38,048 nucleotides of DNA. Source: Paractinoplanes deccanensis (GTDB lineage Bacteria > Actinomycetota > Actinomycetes > Mycobacteriales > Micromonosporaceae). Each line of letters begins with the position of its first letter. The stretch's first letter is position 1. The position numbers were made by a program, and so were the translations under genes. Below, one piece after another: positions 9,301 through 16,181 of this stretch. Where the stretch lies: assembly GCF_016862115.1 (NCBI RefSeq), contig NZ_BOMI01000181.1:1-38048 (forward strand), in the 5' to 3' direction. The notes under the pieces were generated by a model. It made no database searches and had not been told where the DNA came from. It worked only from the letters and a program-made list of their open reading frames with translations.

Positions 9301-9824
9301 TCGCGCTTCGCGGCCCGGCAGATCCGCTCACCTGGGTGGAGGCGTTCACCGCTCGCGCCGGCGAGCGGCAGCGGACCGCGTGGATGAGCAGCGTGGCCGA
9401 CCTGCTCGGCGATCTCACGCCGGACGCCGTCGACGAGCAGTGGCGCCGGTGGATGAGGCGATACTGGCAGCGCCGGCTCGAAAGCGTTCCCGCTCCGCTG
9501 ACCTTCGCTGAGGCGTCCGCGCTGGCGACCTGGGTGCCCCACCTGGCCGGCTCGCTGGGCGAGGGCGTCACCCTGGCCACCGCGCACCGGGCCGGGATCA
9601 CCGAGCGCCACACCCTCCACGACTGGCCCGGCGACCGGCTCGCCCGGGAGCCGGAGCTGTTCGCGCGGCTTCTCGCTCATCTGCTGACGGGCACCACCCC
9701 GCCGATCTGGGAGGACGTCCCCCGGGTGGCGCTGGCGGTGAGGGACGGTGCGGCGCCCGGCGATTTCACGATCATCCGCAACGAGGCACTGCGTCTGGGG
9801 TTCTCAGCCGCGGCTGATTGGTGA
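6333..9824 (+). CDS. Large SIR2-domain protein, candidate defence NADase
   Basis: A 1,163-residue protein with an N-terminal SIR2-like NAD-binding domain (about 1-260) and a ~900-residue, mostly helical C-terminal region. NAD site landmarks are GAGAS 26-30, TTNYD 113-117 (N115, D117), YLHGD with H152 as the likely catalytic His, and GYSHSD 196-201. This is the prokaryotic SIR2_2-like form seen in antiphage proteins, not the four-Cys zinc-bearing deacetylase form. The C-terminus may be DUF4020-like; no Walker P-loop is visible in it. ATG 6333 is taken as start; TTG 6324 is an alternative, and TAGCCT lies 8 nt before the ATG. Codon choice is visibly looser than in neighbours, compatible with acquisition. 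NAD hydrolysis on infection is inferred. Confidence 0.85.
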   Translation: MWIREVDVPAVLLDEFRRGKVVLFVGAGASADPPSGLPMFGALTERVATATHHDFDKAELHQPDVLLGRIEDRGGDVHRIIKTIIGDPASRPNALHRAIARLASSGEPVRIVTTNYDLHLSTALRERGVSFTEYRGPAVPMGDDFTGVVYLHGDLTQEPRHLIATEGDLGRAYLTDAWAARFVERMFAEYTVLFIGYSHSDTVMRLIARGIGGTRRPRYALTDQADLDVWKTYKVVPITYEVVGRSHAALADALDGWAALTSMGLLDHRQRIAGLVGAAPSLVPEDVSYLEDALGDQNRTRFFTELADDPAWLSWAAQRPQFQAMFRSDAPFDQCTVLLAHWYVGRFVMDEARSAQALSILHDGGGQLAPVLCGALGQHLHRRPGSRPDWLGPWLALLLEHAGEADTHWLEYALLKSAAPADRPAALLLLQHLTEPRLRQRPLYAGTKPSFEVVLRGSLHHLDEAWAGVFRPALDATAVDVLTIADRQLRRISELLTLAGAARPGWDPVSFGRYAIEDDQGDRYREAADVLIDAARDCVEALLTAGAPSGPGYLDAWAASGVLILRRLALHGWTHRTDVNATAKLAWLRSTGWLFDHQVRPELFRLIRETLPAASADEVEALVSDVRTLPVAGDDESHVAYLRFNALTWILRSVPGLPSARAALDEILARYPRFEPRDHPEQLRSRVEFMVVPDQPPMTVEELHERIAADPAAAVSELRRYEHVEVPFDGPGWDDAVRVLAATVHDHPADGFAILDLGASLPAGIVSAVIDGWSAASLEPPIRAGVLRRLRSLDLEAVADSVSRLLLAGTTASGNATKWHLVPGARELAGAVWDVLGPVGPPDDGRDWPSLAINRPAGRIAEFWLHAVSEDWTAAGDAWTGLPPHLRLPLETMVGDSRGPEQLAQPVLAGHLAFLAAADRPWCERVLLPMMAWADEERAVRAWSGYLGTSRIAFDLFEAGLRGDYLDAIELADRLPDDLSRALPMHLAVIALRGPADPLTWVEAFTARAGERQRTAWMSSVADLLGDLTPDAVDEQWRRWMRRYWQRRLESVPAPLTFAEASALATWVPHLAGSLGEGVTLATAHRAGITERHTLHDWPGDRLAREPELFARLLAHLLTGTTPPIWEDVPRVALAVRDGAAPGDFTIIRNEALRLGFSAAADW

Positions 9825-10274
9825 GCCTCCCGCCGACCGGTTGTGGTGGTCGAGCAGCTTGGCGAGCAGGTCGGTCAGCTGCCGGCGTTCCTCGGGTGAC
9901 AGCGGGGCCAGCAATTCGTCCTGAGTCGTGGCCAGGCGCTTCTCCAGGCGGCGCAGCCGGCGCTTGCCCGCCGGGGTGAGCGAGATGACGTTGCGGCGGC
10001 GGTCGGTGGGGTCGGGGGCGCGTTCGACCAGGCCGGCGTCGGCGAGCTCGTTGATGGTGGCGACCATGTCGCTGAGGTGGATGCCGCTGCTGCGGCCCAG
10101 GGTGGCCTGGCTGGCCGGGCCGAGCTCCTCCAGCGTCGCCAGCAGGCGGTAGTGGTAGCCGCGGGCCTGGACGGCCGCGAAGCCCTCGGCCACGAGGCGG
10201 TGGGCGTGGGCGGCGGTCTGGGTGAGCAGCCAGCTGGGCAAGGCCTGCCACCCGCCGAGGGACGGGTTCTCCAT
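9804..10274 (-). CDS. MarR-family transcriptional regulator
   Basis: A 156-residue winged-helix dimeric repressor. The DNA-binding part spans about 45-105 (LATLEELGPASQATLGRSSG, then HLSDMVATINELADAGLVER and the wing DPTDRRRNVISLTPAG). Helices at both ends, including LAPLSPEERRQLTDLLAKLL, form the dimer interface. It is divergent from the epoxide hydrolase, and two near-identical 18-bp repeats lie between them, so it probably represses both itself and that gene in response to a small hydrophobic ligand. TAGGCT sits 6 nt before the ATG and no Shine-Dalgarno is present, so a leaderless transcript is likely. Its 3' end overlaps the convergent SIR2 gene by 21 bp. Confidence 0.92.
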   Translation of the reverse strand: MENPSLGGWQALPSWLLTQTAAHAHRLVAEGFAAVQARGYHYRLLATLEELGPASQATLGRSSGIHLSDMVATINELADAGLVERAPDPTDRRRNVISLTPAGKRRLRRLEKRLATTQDELLAPLSPEERRQLTDLLAKLLDHHNRSAGGSPISRG

Positions 10275-10280
10275 GTGACA

Positions 10281-10286
10281 AGCCTA
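10281..10286 (-). promoter_or_regulatory. Putative -10 element of leaderless marR transcript
   Basis: On the minus strand this reads TAGGCT (TANNNT class), 6 nt before ATG 10274. The first operator-like repeat (10294-10311) lies where the -35 region would be, which fits autorepression. Confidence 0.5.
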
Positions 10287-10293
10287 ACGGATC

Positions 10294-10311
10294 GTTCGGG
10301 GCACTAACGTT
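10294..10311. promoter_or_regulatory. Operator-like repeat 1 (MarR box candidate)
   Basis: This 18-bp element (GTTCGGGGCACTAACGTT) matches the element at 10321-10338 at 16 of 18 positions, 27 bp apart. Each lies in a CGTT-N9-AACG dyad. This copy covers the expected -35 region of marR. Confidence 0.55.
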
Positions 10312-10320
10312 CGTGTTACC

Positions 10321-10338
10321 GTTCGGAGCACAAACGTT
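10321..10338. promoter_or_regulatory. Operator-like repeat 2 (MarR box candidate)
   Basis: The second copy (GTTCGGAGCACAAACGTT) again has the CGTT-N9-AACG dyad. It ends one base before the epoxide hydrolase Shine-Dalgarno (GAGGG, 10340-10344), where bound repressor would block transcription of that gene. Confidence 0.55.
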
Positions 10339-10351
10339 AGAGGGACAAACA

Positions 10352-11425
10352 ATGATCGAGCCGTTCCGCATCGACATCCCTCAGGCCGACCTCGACGACC
10401 TGGCCGGCCGCCTCGCCCGGACGCGGTGGCCCAACGAGGTCGACGGCGCCGGCTGGGACTACGGCTTCCCGCTGGGGCGGCTCCAGGAGCTGGCCGAATA
10501 CTGGCGCACCGGCTACGACTGGCGCGCGCACGAGGCCGAGCTCAACAAGCTGCCGCACTTCACCACCGAGATCGAGGGCCAGAACATCCACTTCGTCCAC
10601 GTCCGGTCGCCGAAGCCGGGCGCGCTCGCGCTGGTGCTCACCCACGGCTGGCCCGGGTCGTTCCTGGAGTTCCTGGACGTGATCGAGCCGCTGTCCCGGG
10701 ACTTCCACCTGGTGATCCCGTCCATCCCGGGATTCGGCTTCTCGGGGCCGACCCACGAGCGGGGCTGGGACGCCGCCCGGGTCGCGCGGGCCTGGGACGA
10801 GCTGATGCGCCGCCTCGGATACGAGCGCTACGGCGCGCAGGGCGGCGACTTCGGGGCGGGCATCTCCCTGGCGCTCGGCGCGGTGGCGCCCGAGCGGGTC
10901 GTCGCGGTGCACGTCAACTATCTGCCGACCCGGCCGGACCCCGAGGTCGAGCTGTCCGCGGCGGACGAGGCGCGGCTGGACAAGGTACGGCGGCTGATGG
11001 CGAACCGGCCGCCGTACCAAGCCCTGCAGGCCCTCACGCCGCAGACCATCGGCTATGCACTGACCGACTCGCCGGTCGGGCAGCTGGTGTGGATCGCCGA
11101 GCGGTTCGCCCAGTGGACCGACCCGGCCACGCCGGTCGGCGACGACCGCATGCTCACCGACATCTCGCTCTACTGGCTGACCGCGACCGCGGCCTCCTCG
11201 GGCCGCTTCCACCACGACACCCCGCGGGGAAGCCGACTTCCCTGCCGGGTGCCGCTCGGGGTGGCGGTGTTCGCGCACGACATCACGCAGTCGGTCCGGC
11301 CACTGGCCGAGCGGCTGTACGACGTGCGGCACTGGTCGGAGTTCGCCCGCGGCGGCCACTTCGCCGCGATGGAGGTGCCGGACCTGTTCGCCGAGGACGT
11401 CCGTGCGTTCTTCCTGCGCTTCTAG
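10352..11425 (+). CDS. Epoxide hydrolase (EHN / alpha-beta hydrolase)
   Basis: A 357-residue microsomal-type epoxide hydrolase that opens epoxides to diols. The N-terminal EHN segment (about 3-108, with WDYGFPLGRLQELAEYW) is followed by the alpha/beta-hydrolase core. The oxyanion hole HGWPGS is at 98-103, the nucleophile Asp166 in QGGDFGAG, and the catalytic His about 336 in RGGHFAAME. ATG 10352 has GAGGG with a 7-nt spacer. It is divergent from marR, so induction by an epoxide or aromatic compound through that regulator is likely. It overlaps the end of the convergent sigma-partner gene by 4 bp. The natural substrate is unknown. Confidence 0.92.
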   Translation: MIEPFRIDIPQADLDDLAGRLARTRWPNEVDGAGWDYGFPLGRLQELAEYWRTGYDWRAHEAELNKLPHFTTEIEGQNIHFVHVRSPKPGALALVLTHGWPGSFLEFLDVIEPLSRDFHLVIPSIPGFGFSGPTHERGWDAARVARAWDELMRRLGYERYGAQGGDFGAGISLALGAVAPERVVAVHVNYLPTRPDPEVELSAADEARLDKVRRLMANRPPYQALQALTPQTIGYALTDSPVGQLVWIAERFAQWTDPATPVGDDRMLTDISLYWLTATAASSGRFHHDTPRGSRLPCRVPLGVAVFAHDITQSVRPLAERLYDVRHWSEFARGGHFAAMEVPDLFAEDVRAFFLRF

Positions 11426-12477
11426 GAGCAGCCGAGGCCCTGATCGACTTCCTCCGCCGAGGGCGGGTTGCCGGCGACGGTGCGGTCGGCGTACTCCCAG
11501 AGCACCTCGGGGTAGTCGCCCTCGTCGTTCATGTCGTGGAGGACCTTCCACTGGTGGCTGCCGCGCAGGGCGTCCGTGGCCTTCTGCCGCGCCGGGTCGT
11601 CGCCGGCCTGCTCGGCGCGCCTCCACTCGGCGATCCAGGCGCAGGCGACGCGTCCGGTCACCTGGGCGCCGAACTGGTAGGGGTCGTTGGTGCCGAAGCC
11701 TTTGAGGGCGGCGACGTCGAAGCCGGGTGGCACCGGCACGTCGGCGAGGATCTTCTTGGCGGCCTCGTCCTCCTTGCCCGGCGTGACGATCTCGGGCGGG
11801 AGGGCCTTGAGCCAGGTGTCCACGTCGACGCGCTTGATGTCGGCGACCACCTCGCCGAGGCTCGTCAGGGTCCAGGCGCCGCCGGCGCTGCGCAGCTCGG
11901 CGAAGACGCCGTCGCGGGGTTCGAGCATGATGGCGAAGTCGCTGTTGCTGTACGTGAAGCGCGCGCCCGCCCAGCCGTCGACCCTCGTGGCCACGGGCGG
12001 GCTGACCGCGAGCCGGTCCTTGTAGTAACCGTTGTACTGGTCGGCGGGATACCAGTTCATCTCGAGCCCGCGGCCGCCGCCGTCCTGGAAGGCGATGGTC
12101 CCGTCCTTCTCGGCAAAGCCGTAGACGTGGGTGACCTTCCAGCCGGGCTGGTCGATCAGGAGGCGGGGATTCTTCTCGGCGGCCCGGCGCACGGCGGCCG
12201 CGAACTCGAGGGGCGCGGGGGCCTCCTGGGCCGGGACTGGGGCGGCCCGGCCGGTCTCCGGCCGATCGCGGACGACGGCCGACGCCACGAGGACGCCCGT
12301 GACGGCGGCAGCGGCGGCCACCGCGGCGGCGAGACCGCGCCATCGTGGCGTTCTGCGGACGGGCTCGGACATGATCTCCTCCAGGAGAGCGTGCTCGGCC
12401 CCGTCGAGGCCGCAGATCACGTCGCGCCGGTACGGATCGGCGTCGTGGACAAGGCGGTCGAGCTCTTCGCCGGACAT
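11422..12477 (-). CDS. Membrane-anchored partner of ECF sigma factor
   Basis: A 351-residue protein with a short cytoplasmic N-terminus (about 1-45, MSGEELDRLVHDADPYRRD), one membrane helix (about 50-72, GLAAAVAAAAAVTGVLVAS) and a large extracytoplasmic domain with no family I recognise. It begins 2 nt after the sigma factor stop (TGATCATG), so the two are co-translated. That arrangement is typical of an ECF sigma factor with its regulator. I see no HxxxCxxC zinc-binding anti-sigma motif, so sigma inhibition is inferred from position only. CU044_5270-like proteins have a similar layout. The function of the outer domain is unknown. Confidence 0.75.
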   Translation of the reverse strand: MSGEELDRLVHDADPYRRDVICGLDGAEHALLEEIMSEPVRRTPRWRGLAAAVAAAAAVTGVLVASAVVRDRPETGRAAPVPAQEAPAPLEFAAAVRRAAEKNPRLLIDQPGWKVTHVYGFAEKDGTIAFQDGGGRGLEMNWYPADQYNGYYKDRLAVSPPVATRVDGWAGARFTYSNSDFAIMLEPRDGVFAELRSAGGAWTLTSLGEVVADIKRVDVDTWLKALPPEIVTPGKEDEAAKKILADVPVPPGFDVAALKGFGTNDPYQFGAQVTGRVACAWIAEWRRAEQAGDDPARQKATDALRGSHQWKVLHDMNDEGDYPEVLWEYADRTVAGNPPSAEEVDQGLGCS

Positions 12478-12479
12478 GA

Positions 12480-13049
12480 TCAGGCCTCCTCGGGGCTCGG
12501 TACGGTCAGGACGTCGAGCACATGTCCGGCCGCACGCCTGTCGTGACCGAGGAGGTCGCGCATCTTCGCCCGCGCCCGGGAAAGCCGGGTGCGGACGGTC
12601 TCGGGGCTCACGCCCAGGACCGTCGCCGCCTCGCGCGGCTTGAGCCCCTCCCACGCGGTGAGGGTGAGGACTTCCCGGTCGATCGGGCCGAGCCGGGCGA
12701 GGGCGGCCCGCACCGCAAGCCGTTCGGGGACCTCGGTGCTGGGGTCGGCCGCGGCCGGCGGGGTGAGCCGCTGCCGCAGGAGGTCACCGAGCCGGGCCCG
12801 GCGGACACCGCCGCGGTGGTGATTGGCGAGGACGCGCCGGGCCACCCCGTACAGCCAGAGCCTGATCTCGTCGCCGGAGGGCATGTCGTCGGCGCGGCGC
12901 CATGCGATCAGGAAGGTCTCGGCGACCACGTCCGCGGCGTCCGGCGGCTGCTCGACGCGGCGCAGGGCGTACGCCAGGAGGGCCTCGAAGTTCGCGTTGT
13001 AGACGTGCCGGAAACGTTCCTCGCGTTCGATACCGGGACTCACGTTCAT
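12480..13049 (-). CDS. ECF (sigma-70 family) RNA polymerase sigma factor
   Basis: A 189-residue group IV sigma factor. Region 2 covers about 15-80 with the core-binding DVVAETFLIAWRR (40-52) and the -10-recognising WLYGVARRVLANHHR. Region 4 covers about 110-165 with the helix-turn-helix LKPREAATVLGVSPETVRTR. The start MNVSPGIERE (ATG 13049) is preferred because homologues begin close to region 2; an upstream in-frame start at 13091 would add 14 unlikely residues. It is co-transcribed with the membrane protein that follows 2 nt downstream. The stimulus is unknown. Confidence 0.92.
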   Translation of the reverse strand: MNVSPGIEREERFRHVYNANFEALLAYALRRVEQPPDAADVVAETFLIAWRRADDMPSGDEIRLWLYGVARRVLANHHRGGVRRARLGDLLRQRLTPPAAADPSTEVPERLAVRAALARLGPIDREVLTLTAWEGLKPREAATVLGVSPETVRTRLSRARAKMRDLLGHDRRAAGHVLDVLTVPSPEEA

Positions 13050-13097
13050 CCCATGTCCGGGCCGGCGTGTTTCGTGACACGGTATCCGCACGAGCAG

Positions 13098-13125
13098 CGG
13101 GCGGCCGCCGGCGGGCGGCCGCCCG
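13098..13125 (-). terminator. Hairpin terminator of the ddaH-rocD operon
   Basis: A 12-bp perfect GC stem (13098-13109 with 13114-13125) and a 4-nt loop begin 6 nt beyond the rocD stop codon, before the sigma gene start. No T-tract is present. Confidence 0.7.
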
Positions 13126-13131
13126 GGTGTG

Positions 13132-14355
13132 TCAGGCGGTGGCCTCGCTGAGGATCGCGGCCAGCTGGGCGACCGCGTGGTCGATCTCGTCGGCGGTGAC
13201 GACCAGCGGGGGCGCCAGCCGGATCGTGGAGCCGTGCGTGTCCTTGGCCAGGACGCCGCGGTCGGCGAGCAGTTCGCAGGCTCGGCGGCCGGTCATCAGG
13301 GCCGGGTCGATGTCGACGCCCGCCCACAGGCCCCGGCCACGCACCGCGATCAGGCCGCGGCCGACGAGCTCGCCGAGGCGCGCGTGCAGCCGCTCGCCCA
13401 GCTCGGCGGAGCGCCTCTGGAAATCGCCCGGCGCGAGCAGGCGCACGACCTCGGCGCCGACCGCGCAGGCCAGCGGGTTGCCGCCGAAGGTGGAGCCGTG
13501 CTCGCCCGGCTTGAGGACGCCGAGCACGTCGCGGTCGGCGGCCACGGCGGAGACCGGCACGATGCCGCCGCCGAGGGCCTTGCCCAGCACGTACATGTCG
13601 GGGACGACGCCCTCGTGCTCGATCGCGAAGGTGCGGCCGGTGCGGCCGAGCCCGGACTGGATCTCGTCGGCGATCATCAGCACGTTGTTCGCCGTGCAGA
13701 GCTCGCGGACGCCCGCGAAGTAGCCGGTCGGCGGCACGAGCACGCCGGCCTCGCCCTGGATCGGCTCCATCAGCACGCCGACCGTGTGCGGCGTGATCGC
13801 CGCGGCGAGCGCCTCGAGGTCGCCGTAGGGCACCACGACGAAGCCGGGGGTGTACGGCCCGAAGTCGGCCCGGGCGTCCGGGTCGGTGGAAAAGCTGACG
13901 ATCGTGGTCGTACGGCCGTGGAAGTTGTCGGCCGCCACGATGATCTCGGCGCGCTCGTCGGCCACGCCCTTGACGCGGTAGCCCCACTTGCGGGCGACCT
14001 TGATCGCGGTCTCGACGGCCTCGGCGCCGGTGTTCATCGGCAGCACCAGCTCCTTGCCGCACAGCTCGGCGAGCGAGCGGCAGAAGGCGGCGAACTGGTC
14101 GTGCACGAAGGCCCGGCTGGTCAGCGTGACCCGGTCGAGCTGCGCGTGCGCGGCGGCGATCAGGGCCGGGTGCCGGTGGCCGAAGTTGAGCGCCGAGTAG
14201 CCGGCGAGGAAGTCGAGGTAGCGGCGGCCGTCGACGTCGGTGACCCAGGCGCCCTCGCCCTCGGCGACCACCACGGGCAGCGGGTGGTAGTTGTGCGCGG
14301 TGTACCGCTCGGCCTCGGCGAGCTCACCGGGCGTGCGCTGGTCGACGGTTGTCAT
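13132..14355 (-). CDS. rocD: Ornithine--oxo-acid aminotransferase
   Basis: A 407-residue class III PLP aminotransferase that converts ornithine plus 2-oxoglutarate to glutamate semialdehyde plus glutamate. Seen are the PLP phosphate loop NTGAEA (108-113), NFHGRT (144-149), Asp230 in IADEIQSGLGRTG and the Schiff-base Lys259 in GKALGGG. ATG 14355 (MTTVDQRTPG) has GGAGG 7-8 nt upstream and overlaps the ddaH-like stop as ATGA, so the two are coupled. With the upstream guanidino hydrolase it forms an arginine or methylarginine degradation module leading to glutamate and proline. Function is called with high confidence from motifs and context. Confidence 0.93.
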   Translation of the reverse strand: MTTVDQRTPGELAEAERYTAHNYHPLPVVVAEGEGAWVTDVDGRRYLDFLAGYSALNFGHRHPALIAAAHAQLDRVTLTSRAFVHDQFAAFCRSLAELCGKELVLPMNTGAEAVETAIKVARKWGYRVKGVADERAEIIVAADNFHGRTTTIVSFSTDPDARADFGPYTPGFVVVPYGDLEALAAAITPHTVGVLMEPIQGEAGVLVPPTGYFAGVRELCTANNVLMIADEIQSGLGRTGRTFAIEHEGVVPDMYVLGKALGGGIVPVSAVAADRDVLGVLKPGEHGSTFGGNPLACAVGAEVVRLLAPGDFQRRSAELGERLHARLGELVGRGLIAVRGRGLWAGVDIDPALMTGRRACELLADRGVLAKDTHGSTIRLAPPLVVTADEIDHAVAQLAAILSEATA

Positions 14356-15158
14356 GCGCGGACCTCCAGGGTGCAGCACTTGGGGCCGCCGCCCGCCTTG
14401 CGGAGCTCGGAGACGTCGACCCCCACGGTCTGGTAGCCGGCGGCGCGCAGCGCGGCGCCGAGGTTCTTTGCCTGCTCGGCCAGGACCACGGTACGGCCGT
14501 CGCTGACCGCGTTGAGGCCGAGAACGGCGGCGTCCTCCGCGTCGGCGATCACCGCGTGCGGGTAGAGCTGCCGCAGCACGGCCTGCGAGCCCGGGGAGAA
14601 GGCGGGCGGGTAGTACGCGACGTTGGTGTCGTCGAGCACGCAGAGCGCCGTGTCCAGGTGGTAGTACGCCGGGTCGACGAGCTGGAGGGTGATCACCGGG
14701 CGGTGCAGGGCCTCCTGCGTCTCGGCGTGCGAGGCGTGCGAGGTGCGGAAGCCCGTGCCGGCGAGCAGCACGTCGCCGGCGAGCAGGATGTCGCCCTCGC
14801 CCTCGTTCGTGTGCTTCGGCTCGATCACGGTGAACCCGCGCTCACGGAACCAGGCAGCATACGCCGGGGCCTCGTCGGCCCGCTCGGCGTCGCGGAACTG
14901 CACGGCGAGCACCCGGCCGTCGACCACTGTCGCGCCGTTGGCCGAGAAGACCATGTCGGGCAGGCCGGGAAGCGGGTCGATCAGCTCGACGGTGTGCCCG
15001 AGGTCGAGGTAGGTCTGCCGGAGGTCTTCCCACTGGCGGACGGCGAGGGCGTTGTCGTACGGCGCCGTGGGATCCATCCACGGATTGATCCGGTACGTGA
15101 CGGCGAAGTGGGTGGGCCGGCACATGAGGTAGCGGCGCGGCGAGGCCGTGGTGGTCAT
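14352..15158 (-). CDS. ddaH: Guanidino-group hydrolase (dimethylargininase / arginine dihydrolase family)
   Basis: A 268-residue member of the amidinotransferase-fold family that hydrolyses guanidino groups. Visible residues are the FSANG loop (71-75), the acidic NEGEGD (118-123), catalytic His167 in YHLDT and the Cys pair in KCCTLE (261-262), one of which is the nucleophile. The start is ATG 15158: no Shine-Dalgarno, but TACCGT lies 7 nt upstream, so the mRNA is likely leaderless. It overlaps rocD by ATGA. Family members are usually annotated as dimethylargininase, but an ornithine-consuming partner fits better with an enzyme that makes ornithine, such as a cyanobacterial ArgZ/AgrE-like arginine dihydrolase. 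Sequence alone does not separate these, so the symbol is provisional. Confidence 0.85.
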   Translation of the reverse strand: MTTTASPRRYLMCRPTHFAVTYRINPWMDPTAPYDNALAVRQWEDLRQTYLDLGHTVELIDPLPGLPDMVFSANGATVVDGRVLAVQFRDAERADEAPAYAAWFRERGFTVIEPKHTNEGEGDILLAGDVLLAGTGFRTSHASHAETQEALHRPVITLQLVDPAYYHLDTALCVLDDTNVAYYPPAFSPGSQAVLRQLYPHAVIADAEDAAVLGLNAVSDGRTVVLAEQAKNLGAALRAAGYQTVGVDVSELRKAGGGPKCCTLEVRA

Positions 15159-15165
15159 GGAGGAA

Positions 15166-15171
15166 ACGGTA
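15166..15171 (-). promoter_or_regulatory. Putative -10 element of leaderless ddaH-rocD transcript
   Basis: On the minus strand this is TACCGT, 7 nt before ATG 15158. The gene lacks a Shine-Dalgarno, which supports a leaderless start. No good -35 match is seen. Confidence 0.45.
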
Positions 15172-15290
15172 GAGCCGCGAGGCCGCACGATGCCCTGGTT
15201 CAACCATGCGCGCGGCTTTCGATCATTGCGTGCTAACGCGTCGAGGCGAAGATTCGTTGCGCGGGGGCCCTCCGAGGCCCGGAAACACCT

Positions 15291-15319
15291 CGTGGGCGGC
15301 CTGAACCAGGCCGCCCACG
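15291..15319 (-). terminator. Perfect hairpin terminator between the membrane protein and ddaH
   Basis: A 12-bp perfect stem (15291-15302 with 15308-15319) and loop GAACC. It lies about 120 bp past the stop of the minus-strand gene at 15438-16061 and upstream of ddaH. Apart from this hairpin and the ddaH promoter, I see nothing else in the 279-bp gap 15159-15437. Confidence 0.7.
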
Positions 15320-15437
15320 CAGGGTGAATGGTGCCGGCGAACCGCCGGGCTGTTCGGGGCGGGAGGGGTGGTGACCCGTCCCGGTTCCGAGGGGGTTGCG
15401 CCCGACCCCGTCGTCGGCCGCGAACATCAACTACCCG

Positions 15438-16061
15438 CTAGAAGCGGTCCACAAACCGCGCGTCCAGCCAATCGCGAAAATTGTTCACGGGCTGGACGTC
15501 GGTGCCGAGCCAGCCGAGCGAGCCGGTGAGGGCCAGGACGCCGAGCACGATCGCGCCGAGCGAGAAGATCATGCCGAGCAGGGCGTCGGTCTTGCCGGCC
15601 ACGTGGCGTTTGCCGGTGGCGTGGATGCCGGCCAGCGAGAGGACCAGCGCCAGACCGGCGACGCCGATGCCGTAGCCGAGCAGCGGCCCGGAGAGGACCA
15701 GCAGCAGCGACGCCACGCCCATGATCAGGCCGAGGGTGGCCAGCAGGCTGGCGCGCGGCTTCGGCCCGGCGGGAGCGGCCGGTGCGACGGGGATCGCCTC
15801 GGTGTCGCGCTCCTTCTCGAGGGTGGTCTCGCGCTTCGGCGGCGTCCGGTCGACGACCGCGCTGCCGGTGGGACGGCCCACCGAGGGAGGCGGCGGCGGG
15901 GGACCGAGCCGGCGCTCCTCCGTCTTCGACAGGTCCGCCGTCGCGTCGGGATCACGCCGCGGCTGCACCGGGGCGGTGTCCGTGGTGCGGGTCGTGGCCG
16001 GCGGGGCGGGAGTCTCCGTGGTATCGGTCGTGGACTGGCGGGAGAACGTCGGGATCCTCAC
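15438..16061 (-). CDS. Hypothetical Pro/Thr-rich membrane protein (DUF4190-like)
   Basis: A 207-residue protein with a long hydrophilic N-terminus (1 to about 115) rich in Thr, Pro and Arg, including a six-Pro run, then two or three membrane helices (about 122-165 and 175-198), and a short soluble tail ending DWLDARFVDRF. The spacing of the two helical hairpins recalls DUF4190 proteins. GTG 16061 has an excellent AAGGAGGT with a 7-nt spacer, which rules out the longer frame start. It sits just downstream of clpP but is separated from it by a strong terminator, so it has its own transcription unit. Function is not recognised. Confidence 0.75.
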   Translation of the reverse strand: MRIPTFSRQSTTDTTETPAPPATTRTTDTAPVQPRRDPDATADLSKTEERRLGPPPPPPSVGRPTGSAVVDRTPPKRETTLEKERDTEAIPVAPAAPAGPKPRASLLATLGLIMGVASLLLVLSGPLLGYGIGVAGLALVLSLAGIHATGKRHVAGKTDALLGMIFSLGAIVLGVLALTGSLGWLGTDVQPVNNFRDWLDARFVDRF

Positions 16062-16080
16062 GTCAGCACCTCCTTGACGG

Positions 16081-16120
16081 TTTCGGGGGATGCCTTCGCT
16101 GTACCCAGCACTCCCCGAAA
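16081..16120. repeat. Inverted repeat in the clpP / membrane-protein gap
   Basis: TTTCGGGG (16081-16088) and CCCCGAAA (16113-16120) are perfect 8-bp inverted arms 24 nt apart. They lie 20-60 nt upstream of the GTG start at 16061, so they could be a regulator site. The role is unknown. Confidence 0.35.
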
Positions 16121-16127
16121 ACACACA

Positions 16128-16158
16128 ACGGGCACGCGGCGTCCAGCCGCGTGCCCGT
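16128..16158 (-). terminator. Intrinsic terminator of clpP
   Basis: A 13-bp perfect stem (16128-16140 with 16146-16158) with a 5-nt loop, 23 nt past the clpP stop. On the minus strand it is followed by a T-rich TTGTGTGTTTT tract, unusual for this GC content and diagnostic of rho-independent termination. Confidence 0.85.
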
Positions 16159-16181
16159 GTCGGCGCAGGTGGGACCCGGGG

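Noticed and set aside
10337..12343. 668-residue minus-strand frame spanning the epoxide hydrolase and sigma partner
   Set aside because: It overlaps two recognisable genes on both strands and has Arg-rich, motif-free sequence.
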